Shown piece by piece: positions 35,279 to 44,589 of a DNA stretch of 55,848 bases (position 1 is the stretch's first letter; every line of letters begins with the position of its first letter). The notes beneath the pieces are model-generated. The model made no database searches. It was not told the origin of the DNA and saw nothing but the letters and a program-made list of their open reading frames with translations. The translations under genes were made by a program, and so were the position numbers. The DNA is from Verrucomicrobiota bacterium (GTDB taxonomy: Bacteria; Verrucomicrobiota; Verrucomicrobiia; Chthoniobacterales; JAFAMB01): contig JAFBAP010000094.1 in the NCBI GenBank assembly GCA_019247695.1, positions 1 to 55,848 on the forward strand, read 5' to 3'.

Positions 35279-36214
35279 TCACCCGGCACCCGGCACCCGC
35301 TCCTCGTTACCCGCCACTTCTTCATTTGTGGCATTCTCTTCTGCCAGCCCGCGTAGCGTCGCCAGGTTCTTCACGTCTTCCTCCAGATCGGATTGTTTGG
35401 GGGTTTCCAACACTTTCGGCACGGCGCGAAATTCCGGGGCGGTGATGATTTCGCGGAACGGTTCCAAACCGATTTTACCCGTGCCGATGTGCTCATGGCG
35501 ATCGACGCGGGAATTAAGCACGGTTTTGGAATCGTTCAGGTGCCAGGCGGCGAGCCGATCCGGGCCGATGATCCGGTCAAACTCCCTCATCATTTTCCAG
35601 AACCCTTTGGCGGTCGAAAGGTTGTACCCGGCCGCAAACAGGTGAGCGGTGTCCAGGCAGATGCATAGGCGTTCCGGGAAAAGGCAACGGCTGATGATGT
35701 CGGCGAGGTGCTCGAAGCTATACCCGAGGCAGCTGCCCTGCCCGGCCGTAATTTCGAGGGCGATTTTGCACTGCCCCTGGGGCAGGCCTCCAAAAACGGA
35801 GTCAAGGCTCCGGGCGACGCGGGCCAGGCCTGCGGCCTCGCCCTCTCCCAGATGCGCGCCGGGGTGCAACACCAAAAAAGGCAGTTGTAGCTGATCGGCG
35901 CGCACCAGCTCTTCGTGGAGGCTCCGCAGCGACTTTTCCATAAACTCGGCCTTGTTCGTTCCAAGGTTGATCAGGTAGCCGGTATGGCCGAACACGGAGC
36001 CGGGGCGGTCAGGGTACCGGCGAAAGCGGGTTACCTCCGCTTCCGGGAACGGGTCGGCAAACCATTGCAGATTGTTCTTAACAAAGATCTGAACGGCGGT
36101 GCAGCCGATCGAACGCCCGCGCTCGAGCGCTTTGACCGGTCCGCCGGCGATGGACATGTGCGCTCCGACCAGCGGCAGAGGTTGGGGCGTTCGTGGCATT
36201 ATCCGCCGTGACAT
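35279..36214 (-). CDS. nfo: Endonuclease IV (AP endonuclease)
   Basis: Zinc-dependent TIM-barrel enzyme that cuts DNA 5' of abasic sites in base excision repair. Family blocks: GAHMSIAGG at the N-terminus, FGHTGYLINLGT, LHPGAHLG (His ligand), LEITAGQGSCLGYSFEHLA, CLDTAHLFAAGYN, HLNDSKTVLNSRVDRHEHIG and LETPKQSDLEED. It is normally about 280 residues; here it is 311 from ATG 36214, or 306 from ATG 36199. The last 18 residues (NATNEEVAGNEERVPGAG) come from the ATGCCACAAATGAAG and GGGTAACG repeats. The start lies 6 bp from the upstream gene's stop, within another repeat. Confidence 0.95.
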   Translation of the reverse strand: MSRRIMPRTPQPLPLVGAHMSIAGGPVKALERGRSIGCTAVQIFVKNNLQWFADPFPEAEVTRFRRYPDRPGSVFGHTGYLINLGTNKAEFMEKSLRSLHEELVRADQLQLPFLVLHPGAHLGEGEAAGLARVARSLDSVFGGLPQGQCKIALEITAGQGSCLGYSFEHLADIISRCLFPERLCICLDTAHLFAAGYNLSTAKGFWKMMREFDRIIGPDRLAAWHLNDSKTVLNSRVDRHEHIGTGKIGLEPFREIITAPEFRAVPKVLETPKQSDLEEDVKNLATLRGLAEENATNEEVAGNEERVPGAG

Positions 36215-36298
36215 TCTCTTCACTCCGTCATTTGTGGCATTTTTCCGAGACCCGACACCCGACACTCGAAACCTCCTCCATTTGCGGCATTCTCTCCC
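36206..36298. repeat. ATGCCACAAATG / GTGTCGGGTGTCGGG repeat at a gene junction
   Basis: Reading on minus: GAGAGAATGCCGCAAATGG, then CGAGTGTCGGGTGTCGGGTC, then AAAAATGCCACAAATGACGG. It supplies the last 24 codons and the stop of the AsmA-like gene and lies directly before the nfo start. Confidence 0.85.
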
Positions 36299-38517
36299 GT
36301 CTCCCAGACCGGTTCGGCCAGCGTGCCGCTCACCCGTACGTTGAGGCGGCCGTCGTAATTTCCGGACAGGTCGAGGGAAGCCCCGAAGAGCTGGATCGCG
36401 CCACTTAGATCGAGGTGATGCGGGCCGGATGCGAACTGCAACCGGGGCACGCGCAGGGTACCGTGCTCACCATTGACCTGGAGGGCAACGTCGATCGCGT
36501 CGCCGAATTGCAGCGACCGCAAGAGCGGCAGGAATGCGCGCAGGGGGGCGGCCTGCTGGAGCTGAGTGCCACGCGCAGTGAGGTCGGCCTGGAAACCCAG
36601 AGGATCGTCGGCCGCGGCCGCAAATTCCACCGTCCCGGACAAGCGGCCGGCCGGCCCTAACAGCGAGCCGACGTCGCTGCAGGGGATGTCCGACAGCTGC
36701 ATGGCTGACCGCTGCAGTTCCAGATCGGCGCCGATCTCAAGATCGGCTATCCAGGTGCCGCCGCCGGCCCGGCCATCAAAATGAACGCTGGCCGGCTGGC
36801 CGGGCCGCCAGTTAACCGCGGCATCAGCCGAGTCAAACCGCAGCTGCTGCCCCGCCAAACGGTAGGTAAACGGCGCCTGGACCGAGAGGCGCGCGTGCCC
36901 GCCGTCCTGGTCACCCTCGGCGACGACGGCCGGATTCTGTTCGAACCTGAACCCTTCGAGCTGCCGGCTCAGCTCGGGGCGCAACCAGGTGGCGAGGGCT
37001 ACCGGCGAAACTTTCGCCTCGAGTGACTTGAGCGTCAGGGCGCCGTTCCCGGCGTCGAACGCGAACGCACCCGTGCAATCCCCGTCGTCACGTGCAATGC
37101 GTACGGCGTCAAAGTTTATGACGCCGTCCCGGACCTGGAACCGGGCGCTGCCGGAATTAAAGGACACGCCCCGGAACTTCGTGTGGCCGAGCCAGATCTG
37201 GCCGCTGCCGGTGAGCCGGTCCGGAAAGGGAGCGTCCCCCCGGAGATTGACCTGCAGGACCGGCGAAGCCTGGAATTCCCATTCGGCCAGCCGTTCCTGG
37301 AAGGAAGACGCCAGCAGCGGGGCAAGCGCCTGCGGGTCGATCCCGGACTGCAGGCGAAGCCGAAACTCGCCCGGCCGCCGCAAAACTTCACCGGCCAGGG
37401 TACCCGTCCGGTGACCGACTTCAGCGTCGGTCAACATCCAGGTCAGGCCGTCTTTGGAGAAGTTGGCATGCAGGCTTAGGAAACCGACTCCGCGATAAAC
37501 GAACTGATCGCACGCGACGCTGCCCAGGAAGCGGACGTGCCCGTCGGCCCGAACCGCGCCGCTCAACTCGACCTGCGGTCCGCGCGGAAAACTCCAGTCA
37601 CGGGCCCACAGGCACCGGGGATCAGGACCGAGAAGCGCCGGCAGATCCAGGCTGGTGCGGACCTGGAAGGTTTTGTCGCCTGAAACGAAGTCCCATGAGC
37701 CCGAAGCCAGCGCCTCGCCTTTGGCGTCGCGCAGGTGCATCCGGCGCACTTCGAGCCGCTGTTGTTCGACCTTGAATTCCGCGCTGACGTCTTCCAGCCG
37801 GTAGCCGAGGCGCTCAATCTGCCTGGCCTGGAAGGACCCGTCCTCAATGCGCAATGAAGCCAGGTCGGCCATGTCCCCCTGGAACGTAAAGTTCAATTGC
37901 GGCGGCCCTTTCGCCGAACGCAGCCGCTGAATCTCGCCGATGATACCGCTCAGGAACCGGTCGTTGCTGTGCGGCCTGGCATTTGCATCCGGGGAGAGGC
38001 CGCTGAAATTTTCGGGATTGATCAGGGTTCCCGAAGCGGTGCAGCGGATGCCGAGAACGTCGCCACTCAGCTGGCGGATTTCGATCCGGCCGGGTATGAA
38101 GTAAATGCGGGCCTGCACGCTGCCGGCATAAAGACGCAGGGAGCCGTCGCGGTTCGGCTGGAGTGGGATCAACAGCCGCGCGTCACGCAGGTCGACCGCG
38201 TTCAGGGCCGGTTCGTGCTGGAAAAGCGCTGCGTAATTGATGTCGAGTGAGAGGTTACTCACCTGCGCGAGCAGGTTGTCCATGGCCTCGTCCTCAAAGA
38301 TGTCAACATCCTGCGCGACGAGCCCGCGGAACGGGTCGAGGGTCAGCCGGCGTACGTTGATGACGAGGCCGAAACGTTTGAACTCGTGGGCCAATAAGGC
38401 GCGCCAGCGGCGGCCAAAACCTTTGTCATAGGCGTAGTAGCCGGCCCAGCTCAAGCCGGCCAGGGTCAACGCGACCACCAACCACCGGTACGCCGAGAGT
38501 AAACGGGCGAGCTTCAC
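36220..38517 (-). CDS. AsmA-like / TamB-related membrane-anchored protein
   Basis: One N-terminal membrane anchor (YRWLVVALTLAGLSWAGYYAY) followed by about 700 residues of predicted beta-strand repeats. Resembles the AsmA group thought to bridge inner and outer membranes for lipid transport: INVRRLTLDPFRGLVAQDVDIF, LSLDINYAALFQ, repeated short strands ending in G-x-hydrophobic, and the C-terminal FASGPHHLDLSGAIQLFGASL with LNVRVSGTLAEPVWE, an AsmA_2-like end. The final residues (NAANGGGFECRVSGLGKMPQM onward) are repeat-encoded. The start is uncertain: GTG 38517 is preferred, TTG 38556 would add 13 residues. It is upstream of nfo and possibly co-transcribed. Confidence 0.65.
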   Translation of the reverse strand: MKLARLLSAYRWLVVALTLAGLSWAGYYAYDKGFGRRWRALLAHEFKRFGLVINVRRLTLDPFRGLVAQDVDIFEDEAMDNLLAQVSNLSLDINYAALFQHEPALNAVDLRDARLLIPLQPNRDGSLRLYAGSVQARIYFIPGRIEIRQLSGDVLGIRCTASGTLINPENFSGLSPDANARPHSNDRFLSGIIGEIQRLRSAKGPPQLNFTFQGDMADLASLRIEDGSFQARQIERLGYRLEDVSAEFKVEQQRLEVRRMHLRDAKGEALASGSWDFVSGDKTFQVRTSLDLPALLGPDPRCLWARDWSFPRGPQVELSGAVRADGHVRFLGSVACDQFVYRGVGFLSLHANFSKDGLTWMLTDAEVGHRTGTLAGEVLRRPGEFRLRLQSGIDPQALAPLLASSFQERLAEWEFQASPVLQVNLRGDAPFPDRLTGSGQIWLGHTKFRGVSFNSGSARFQVRDGVINFDAVRIARDDGDCTGAFAFDAGNGALTLKSLEAKVSPVALATWLRPELSRQLEGFRFEQNPAVVAEGDQDGGHARLSVQAPFTYRLAGQQLRFDSADAAVNWRPGQPASVHFDGRAGGGTWIADLEIGADLELQRSAMQLSDIPCSDVGSLLGPAGRLSGTVEFAAAADDPLGFQADLTARGTQLQQAAPLRAFLPLLRSLQFGDAIDVALQVNGEHGTLRVPRLQFASGPHHLDLSGAIQLFGASLDLSGNYDGRLNVRVSGTLAEPVWETGENAANGGGFECRVSGLGKMPQMTE

Positions 38518-38662
38518 GTGAAACAAAAATTTGTCAGCACCCAATCCCGGAGGCAACCGCGATTCGTATGAGGTATGAACGGGGGAGGCTTTTCATGAAT
38601 GAATAACCTGGTGCAAATTGGTTTGCCAAGCGGGCACATAAGCTGCTAAAGAATAATTCCCG

Positions 38663-39349
38663 ATGATTCAACCGAATTGTCGGGCACGCTTTACGGCGGA
38701 CGATTTCGGGTTCATGGTCCGTGCGCTCACGAAGCATGAACCTCAGGCCGTCAGCTTGGTCGATTTGCTGACCGACGCAGAAACGCGTGACCAGATTCTC
38801 GACCACGAAGTGCTCGTCCGTGCGGTGCTGGAAAACCCATCCAATCTGACCATTTCTCCGCAGTTCTACTTTTATATCTTAGCCAGGCTTGCCTTAAAAC
38901 GCTCAGGGATAACTGATCGGAACCTGGCGGATTACGTGGCGGCGCTGCTTGAGGATTTCACACGGACGCGCCGGCTTCAGGGCTTGATGGAAAACGTGCA
39001 AAGCACCTATGTCTCCGACCTGCTGCTGGCACTCCGCAACGCGAGCTCTTTTGAAACCTTCCTGATCCGGACGCACATCGGTAATTACGCCCTGTTCATC
39101 ACCGGCATTTTCCATGACAACGTCGAGCGGCGCAGTTTGCGCGGGGCGCCGTCGTGTGCGTTTTACGAGGACATGGGGCGCCGCAGTTTTCAAGTGGTGG
39201 CTTCGCACCAGGTGGCGCGGCGTTTCGAAATGAGTGACCTGTTCGAAAACCTGGCTGACCAGTTTCATCATTGCCGGGTGGCCCTGAACCGGCTGGCCGA
39301 AGAGTTGTTAGATTTAAATGGTGACCATCGGATGCCTTCATTTGGATGA
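38663..39349 (+). CDS. Protein of unknown function, first gene of a two-gene unit
   Basis: 228 residues, mostly helical, no signal peptide or membrane segment. Features visible: FTADDFGFMVRALTKHEP, LVRAVLENPSNLTISPQFYFYILARLALK, then RTRRLQGLMENVQSTYVSDLLLALRNASSFETFLIRTHIGNYALFITGIF, and a C-terminal ASHQVARRFEMSDLFENLADQFHHCRVALNRLAE. No family was recognised. ATG 38663 is the start; its stop overlaps the next gene's ATG (ATGA), so the two products are made together and may interact. Codon use looks like the surrounding core genes. Confidence 0.75.
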   Translation: MIQPNCRARFTADDFGFMVRALTKHEPQAVSLVDLLTDAETRDQILDHEVLVRAVLENPSNLTISPQFYFYILARLALKRSGITDRNLADYVAALLEDFTRTRRLQGLMENVQSTYVSDLLLALRNASSFETFLIRTHIGNYALFITGIFHDNVERRSLRGAPSCAFYEDMGRRSFQVVASHQVARRFEMSDLFENLADQFHHCRVALNRLAEELLDLNGDHRMPSFG

Positions 39350-40047
39350 ACCCGACTTTGTTCAGTGAAGTTCAGCGTTTGTTCGAGCGCACCTATGCGA
39401 GCGCCGGCATTAATCTTGAGGAATGCCTGATAGATCGATCGCGTTGCGCCCATCTAACCAGGCTCGCCGGCGCTTCTGCGTGCGAGTTGAACGATCTGGC
39501 GCGCACCTTTTTGCGGACGGCCGACGACCGCCTGTACGTAGGTATTTATTATTCAAGCTGGTTGATCGAACAGCTCGAGCGGCACGATCCCCGGTTAGGT
39601 TTGTCCGACTCGAATATCCGGTCACTGATCATGTTCGTCGAAGAGATTAACCACGCGTTGCACGCCGCACTGCAGTTTAAAGCCGGTCTGCGCCAGATTG
39701 CCGCTGAGGATTTTGCACGCAACCTTGAGCTTCAGGGTTTGGTTGACACCTACCTGGTGCTCTTGTTGTTCGTGGCGTTTTTCCGGCGTACCCAACGGGT
39801 TTCACGGGCCGACCGGCGGTGGCTCAGGTTTCATCTCTTTGAATGCCAGGCCCCGGACGCTTACAAGGATGAGAACCTGCGGGCGCGATACCTGGAGACC
39901 GGCGAACTGGCGGCATCGTACACCCATTTTCTTGATACCTTGAATGGCGCGCGCCGGCTGGAAGAGATTCGAAACTTTCACTCTTTAAGCTATGAACAGA
40001 AGAAGCGCCACATCCTTGCGCTGATTAATCGTCCGCAGGAACCCTAG
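39346..40047 (+). CDS. Protein of unknown function, second gene of the unit
   Basis: 233 residues, helical and soluble. It contains YVGIYYSSWLIEQLERHDP, then IRSLIMFVEEINHALHAALQF with an E-x-x-H (Glu-Ile-Asn-His) motif reminiscent of, but not sufficient for, ferritin-like di-iron proteins, then LVDTYLVLLLFVAFFRRTQ and a basic C-terminus (SYEQKKRHILALINRP). No second ExxH is seen, so a metal site is only a possibility. Coupled to the upstream gene by a 4-bp overlap. No family recognised. Confidence 0.72.
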   Translation: MNPTLFSEVQRLFERTYASAGINLEECLIDRSRCAHLTRLAGASACELNDLARTFLRTADDRLYVGIYYSSWLIEQLERHDPRLGLSDSNIRSLIMFVEEINHALHAALQFKAGLRQIAAEDFARNLELQGLVDTYLVLLLFVAFFRRTQRVSRADRRWLRFHLFECQAPDAYKDENLRARYLETGELAASYTHFLDTLNGARRLEEIRNFHSLSYEQKKRHILALINRPQEP

Positions 40048-40121
40048 CAACAGGACCGGCGGTGCGATGGACGCTTGGGTCTTGTCTTGTATATGCGCCG
40101 TTCACCGTTCATGGTGCAGCC

Positions 40122-40904
40122 ATGCCGGCAGCGGCCCGTCTGATTGTGACCGGTGACGACTTCGGCGCGAGCAGCCGAGTCAATGAAGCGATCCATCGCG
40201 CCTACGAAAGCGGCCTGTTGCAGCAGGCCAGCCTGATGGTTTCGGGGTTTGCCGCGGCCGAGGCGGTGCGCATCGCCAAACGATGCCCGGGGTTAACCGT
40301 GGGCCTGCACCTTACTTTATGCGCCGGCCACGCGTTGAGGGCGTCTCGATTGACGGACGCCAGCCGCCGTCTGCCGGCCAGCCCGCTTGTGGCCGGTTTG
40401 CGGTATGCCGTTGACCCCCGCTGGGAACACGACCTTGCCGGTGAGATCGAAGCGCAATTCACCGCCTTTCGCCGGCTTGGCCTCGGCACTGCTTATTGGG
40501 ACGGTCACTGTCACCTGCACCTGCATCCAAAGATCTTCGGGCACGCCGCCCGCAGCGCGGGTAGCGGTTTCAGTTACGTGCGGCTGGTACGGTCTCCACT
40601 GCCCGGAAACATTCTGGAACAGGTCTTCAACCGGTTGAGTGACGATGCACTCCGCCGTTTACAGGGCAGGCGACCGCTTGCCTGCGCAGACGCCCTTTAT
40701 GGATTACGGTACAGCGGACGAATGAACACGGAGAATTTTCTGGCCTGCGTTCGTTCCATTCGACCCGGCCAGCTGGCCGAGATCTATTATCATCCGGGCG
40801 CGGAGACCGTTGAACCCGACCCCGACATCATCCTGGAAGCGATCCGGCACCGCGGCGTTGTCCTCTGCTCAAGCCGGGCGGTGCGCGCCCCGGTAAACTC
40901 GTAG
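40122..40904 (+). CDS. YdjC/ChbG-family carbohydrate deacetylase (HpnK-like)
   Basis: Predicted metal-dependent deacetylase of N-acetylated sugars or, in the HpnK branch, hopanoid glycosides. The N-terminal motif RLIVTGDDFGASSRVNEAI carries the metal-binding Asp pair; LTVGLHLTL and the HCHLHLHPKIF block carry the His ligands; EIYYHPGAET completes the site. It has 260 residues from ATG 40122; the open frame from GTG 40062 adds 20 unsupported residues. It lies 75 bp after the unknown two-gene unit. HpnK is favoured by the opening motif, but no other hopanoid gene is in the window. Confidence 0.82.
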   Translation: MPAAARLIVTGDDFGASSRVNEAIHRAYESGLLQQASLMVSGFAAAEAVRIAKRCPGLTVGLHLTLCAGHALRASRLTDASRRLPASPLVAGLRYAVDPRWEHDLAGEIEAQFTAFRRLGLGTAYWDGHCHLHLHPKIFGHAARSAGSGFSYVRLVRSPLPGNILEQVFNRLSDDALRRLQGRRPLACADALYGLRYSGRMNTENFLACVRSIRPGQLAEIYYHPGAETVEPDPDIILEAIRHRGVVLCSSRAVRAPVNS

Positions 40905-41090
40905 GCATGCGTGTGACCAACCACAGCCTTGACGGGTGCCCCCTGGGGGTGGTTGGTCCGACGCGTACGATGGCCATACGTTACTGCTGAGGCGAAGCCG
41001 CTGCCTGATCCCCCTGCGGTGATCGTGAGTGAGGCATGCTCAGTGAAACAAAACGTTTGACAGCCTGCTTACACCCCTTCTGAGGATGGT

Positions 41091-41366
41091 TGAGCCGGTT
41101 TTAGCCCCGAAGGGGCGGCAGAACCTAGCCCAGGGTTTTACCCTGGGAACGCCATCCCCCTCAGCGTTGAGCCCTCCTAAGGCGTCACGCCTGTACGCCC
41201 ATCCTGACAAACACCCGCCCCGCCGGGTTGGATTTGCTGAAGGGGCGGCAGAAAATGCGAGCGACACCTTCTGCCGGCCCTTCAGGCCTCCGACGAGGAA
41301 GAGGGCCGCTTCCCAGGGTAAAACCCTGGGCTAGGTTCTGCCGCCCCTTCGGGGCTAAAATCGGCT
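41091..41366. repeat. 58-nt near-perfect inverted repeat with 160-bp spacer
   Basis: 41091-41148 and 41309-41366 are reverse complements with one mismatch in 58. Each arm holds two smaller hairpins, GCCCCGAAGGGGC and CCCAGGGTTTTACCCTGGG. A related copy with CCCAGGGCAAACCCTGGG is at 49040-49083. The form recalls paired REP-like units. Confidence 0.92.
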
Positions 41367-41469
41367 CGGTCGGCCGGAGCAAGCAAGGCCACCGGCCACC
41401 CCCTCTGGCCGTCTCACTCGCGCAACGAGCCGCTCAACCAACTTCAAAACCGGTGTAGGGTGGAGGGCG

Positions 41470-41633
41470 TGGATGACTCTGCGCGCGGCGGATCGCATTC
41501 GCCTTCCGGTTCGGTTTCCATCGCCCCTTCCAGCAAACACACCGGACAGCCCGTGCCGTCGCCTCGGGCCGGATAGGGCGGTGCCGCAGGCTGGGCAGGC
41601 TCGAGACACGTGCATCGAAACGTTCGGGTTCAT
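41470..41633 (-). pseudogene. Relic of a Ser/Thr kinase zinc-ribbon N-terminus
   Basis: From ATG 41633 the frame reads SRACPACGTA and then drifts. With removal of one C the next frame reads CGTPYPARGDGTGCPVCLLEG, which matches the ribbon of the kinase at 46526 (CGTPYPAGAKGLGCAVCLLQG) residue for residue at the Cys positions. No kinase domain follows; the repeat region begins instead. A frameshifted, truncated copy. Confidence 0.6.
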
Positions 41634-41654
41634 GGCGCAGCGGGTCCCCTTGGT

Positions 41655-43223
41655 CTACACGATGGCCGCGGCCTGTGCCTTAACGCGCTCCCGCTCGAAT
41701 CGATCAAGTCCGTACCGGTCGTAAAATTCGGCCGGTGCATCGTGGGCCCCCAGAATGGCGGCCATTTCGTGGTGGAAACGTTCCTCAATCACGGGTTCTC
41801 GGAATGGCTGCGCCTGCTGAGGATCCTTCTGCAAGTCATACAGCACGGTGCCCCGCTCCGGCTCGAATCGCAACGCACCCCGCGTCGCGAGGTGCTGCGG
41901 CTCCTTGAGGGCGTTCACGCGCAGCACCGGCATGCCTTTGGTGAAATCAAAAGGCGGCGCCAACTCCGCCGTCCGCAGCTCCTCGGCCGTAAAAAGGGAG
42001 CGCAGGTCCATGGGCATCAGCGTGTACTGGTAGAGGCCGGGTGCGTAAAGGTCAGGCGGGTAGAGGTAGTGAACGTAACGTCCATCGCACGCACCTAACG
42101 GGCCACCAAACATGCCGAACAGGCAGGTTGTCCGAAACCCTCGGTCCTGGGCCAGGAGGGGGAGCAGCGAATGACCCTGCACTTCCTTAGGTATGTCTAC
42201 CTCGAAGCAGTTTAAAAAGGTCGGCATCAGGTCGATCGTTTGCGTCAACGCCTGGCGCCGCGATCCCCCTTCGCCGGCGTGGGCGGGATGGTAAACGAGC
42301 AACGGGATATGGGAAATCTCCACGTAGTATGGCATCCGATTTTTGCCCCACCACTCGTGTTCCGCGAGCAGGAATCCGTGGTCGGTGGAGAGAATCAAAA
42401 TGGTGTCATTCCACAACCCGTGCCGGTCGAAAGCATCGAGCAACTTGCCGAAATAATGGTCGCTCATGGTCACGAGCGCGGCGTAGTTTGCCCGAATCTC
42501 GGCGATTTCCAATGCGCTATCGGTCGCCCGCTCGTACTGCGGCCAGTCCAGCACTTTCCCGGTATACCCGGTCGGGTACAGGTCTCGAAAGCGCGGAGGG
42601 GCATCAAAGGGTTCGTGCGGGTCGAAGCACTCCACCTGCAGGAACCAGGGCCCGGCGGTGTGGTTGAGCTCCAGGAATTCCAAAGCCGCCGCAAAGCAAT
42701 TTGGTCCCGGCATGGCCGCTTCGTCGCGCATCCATTGACGGTTAATGACATTTTGCCGATGGGGACTGACCGGGTCGAAGCGGTACTGCTTCGCTGAGTA
42801 TTTCTCTCGGAAGCGTTCCAGCGGGGGCTGGACCATCGCCTTCCAGGCGTCATCCTCCTGCCCCCGGAAGAACTCCCAGCTCTGGAAACGCCCGTGGTAG
42901 GTGGCGCCGCCGTCTTTGAAGTAATGGAGGTGGTCGGTGATCAAGTGGGTGTAGACGCCGGCAGCCCGCATCAGCGCGGGGAACGAATTGTCGAAGGGCT
43001 CAAGCGGTCCCCAGGGCCGGTGCATGAAACTGAGCCGGCCGGTATGGAGGTCGCGCCGGGCCGGCATGCACGGGAGGCTGCCGACGTAATGGCGGTCGAA
43101 AGCGACGGCGCGCCGGGCGAAGCGGTCAAAGTTCGGGGTGTGCACGCCGTTAGCCCCGTAGCAGCCGAGCGCGGTGCGGTTCAATGAGTCAAAAAGGACA
43201 AAAACCGTGTTCAAACGATGCAT
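41655..43223 (-). CDS. Sulfatase (type I, formylglycine-dependent)
   Basis: Alkaline phosphatase superfamily sulfatase. The signature CMPARRDLHTG (Cys52, Pro54, Arg56) fits C-x-P-[S/A]-R, in which Cys is converted to formylglycine. Other metal and substrate residues are in FDSLNRTALGCYGANGVHTPN, CFDPHEPFDAPP, and ILSTDHGFLLAEHEWWGKN. It has 522 residues from ATG 43223 and no signal peptide, unlike many environmental sulfatases, suggesting a cytoplasmic site or an unusual substrate. No maturase gene is nearby. It follows ino1 on the same strand, 170 bp away. Substrate unknown. Confidence 0.92.
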   Translation of the reverse strand: MHRLNTVFVLFDSLNRTALGCYGANGVHTPNFDRFARRAVAFDRHYVGSLPCMPARRDLHTGRLSFMHRPWGPLEPFDNSFPALMRAAGVYTHLITDHLHYFKDGGATYHGRFQSWEFFRGQEDDAWKAMVQPPLERFREKYSAKQYRFDPVSPHRQNVINRQWMRDEAAMPGPNCFAAALEFLELNHTAGPWFLQVECFDPHEPFDAPPRFRDLYPTGYTGKVLDWPQYERATDSALEIAEIRANYAALVTMSDHYFGKLLDAFDRHGLWNDTILILSTDHGFLLAEHEWWGKNRMPYYVEISHIPLLVYHPAHAGEGGSRRQALTQTIDLMPTFLNCFEVDIPKEVQGHSLLPLLAQDRGFRTTCLFGMFGGPLGACDGRYVHYLYPPDLYAPGLYQYTLMPMDLRSLFTAEELRTAELAPPFDFTKGMPVLRVNALKEPQHLATRGALRFEPERGTVLYDLQKDPQQAQPFREPVIEERFHHEMAAILGAHDAPAEFYDRYGLDRFERERVKAQAAAIV

Positions 43224-43394
43224 CGTGTGCGGACCGAAGTTGCGGGTTAGAGGCAACGCCACAGGCCGTTATTGAGGCCGTTCCTCGCGGGTCGGAACCG
43301 GCGACGGCGTCCAAGCCCCTTGCTTGCCGGCGAATGCGCGGCCCGCTGCCCGCCGAGGCCGGCAGGACGCGGGGCCAAGCCGAAAACGCGCGCC

Positions 43395-44537
43395 CTAGCG
43401 GAGTTCACGTCCCTGGATAAACGCTTCCGTCTTCTGTCGGGCTTCGTCGTCGCTGAACTGGCGGGGCGGCGATTTCATGAAGTAACTGGAGGCGCTCTCC
43501 AACACGCCGCCAATCCCGCGGTCCATCGCGAGCTTGGCGCAACGCACGGCATCGATCACGACGCCGGCGGAATTGGGCGAATCCCATACCTCCAGTTTCA
43601 ACTCACAGTTGAGCGGAACGCCCCCAAAGGTGGTGCCTTCCATGCGGATGTAGCAGAATTTGCGGTCTTCGAGCCAAGGGACAAAATCGCTGGGTCCCAC
43701 GTGAATATTTCGCTCGGCGATCCGCTCGTCGCCAAGCTGGCTTACCACCGCTTGGGTTTTCGAAATCTTTTTGGATTCCAGCCGTTCCCGCTCGAGCATG
43801 TTTAAAAAGTCGGTATTGCCCCCGAAATTGAGCTGGTAGGTCCGGTCGAGCTGCACGCCGCGTTCCCGGAAAAGGTTGGTCAACACGCGGTGCACGATCG
43901 TGGCGCCCACCTGGCTCTTGATGTCGTCGCCGATCAAGGGGAGCCCGCGCTGCTCAAAGCGTTTGCGCCAATCCTTGTCGGACGCGATGAAGACGGGAAT
44001 GCAATTCACAAACGCGCAACCGGCTTCCAGGACCTGTTCGGCGTACCATCGGCTGGCCACCTCGGAGCCCACCGGGAGGTAGGACACGACGACGTCCGTC
44101 CGGGTGTCCCTGAGGATCTGGACGACGTTTTCGGGGTCCCGGGCGGTGGTTGGAACCGCTTTCTTCAGATACTTTCCGAGCCCATCGTGGAGCGGGCCCC
44201 GGTACACACGGGCGGCGGTTACGGGAACATCGGCGAACTTGTGGGTGTTATTCGGGCTGGCGAAGATGGCTTCGGCCAGGGGCCGGCCCACCTTGGTTTC
44301 ATTGACGTCGAAGCCCGCCGTAAACTCGACGTCGCGAATGCGGTAGGGGCCCACAATCGGGTTCATGAGTCCGGGTACTCGCCGGTTCGCGTCGACGCTT
44401 TGGTAATACTCGACGCCTTGGACCAGGGAGGAGGCGCAGTTGCCTACGCCGATGATGGCCACGCGTACTTTTTTCTGATTCGTGGTAGGGGAAGTGGAGG
44501 TTGGGTTCATGATTTGTATGGATTTTGATAGTTGCAT
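43395..44537 (-). CDS. ino1: Inositol-3-phosphate synthase
   Basis: Converts glucose-6-phosphate to inositol-3-phosphate with NAD as recycled cofactor. Rossmann motif [20 protein letters not shown]; conserved [44 protein letters not shown], and [12 protein letters not shown] with [10 protein letters not shown]. At 380 residues it belongs to the short form known from actinobacteria and archaea, not the roughly 500-residue eukaryotic form. ATG 44537 or 44510 may be the start. It lies between an EamA transporter (upstream) and a sulfatase (downstream); a role in inositol lipids or a solute is likely but not shown. Confidence 0.94.
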   Translation of the reverse strand: MQLSKSIQIMNPTSTSPTTNQKKVRVAIIGVGNCASSLVQGVEYYQSVDANRRVPGLMNPIVGPYRIRDVEFTAGFDVNETKVGRPLAEAIFASPNNTHKFADVPVTAARVYRGPLHDGLGKYLKKAVPTTARDPENVVQILRDTRTDVVVSYLPVGSEVASRWYAEQVLEAGCAFVNCIPVFIASDKDWRKRFEQRGLPLIGDDIKSQVGATIVHRVLTNLFRERGVQLDRTYQLNFGGNTDFLNMLERERLESKKISKTQAVVSQLGDERIAERNIHVGPSDFVPWLEDRKFCYIRMEGTTFGGVPLNCELKLEVWDSPNSAGVVIDAVRCAKLAMDRGIGGVLESASSYFMKSPPRQFSDDEARQKTEAFIQGRELR

Positions 44538-44589
44538 ATTTATGCATTGGGGGTCTGGAGCCTCGCGGATAGATGCATCACCCCGCCGG

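Larger units (their letters stand above)
40905..41654. other. Intergenic accessory region
   Basis: 750 bp without an intact gene. It contains the 58-nt inverted repeat pair (41091-41148 and 41309-41366), a further partial copy of its core (GAAGGGGCGGCAGAA, 41239-41253), and a relic of a kinase zinc-ribbon N-terminus (41470-41633). Apparent ORFs over the inverted repeat are readings of the repeat. Confidence 0.7.

Noticed and set aside
41091-41366. Insertion sequence ends
   Set aside because: The 160-bp spacer is too short for a transposase and no target duplication was seen.
41086-41458. Short ORFs over the 58-nt inverted repeat
   Set aside because: The peptides read the repeat itself (for example GRQNLAQGFTLG) on both strands, so they are not genes.
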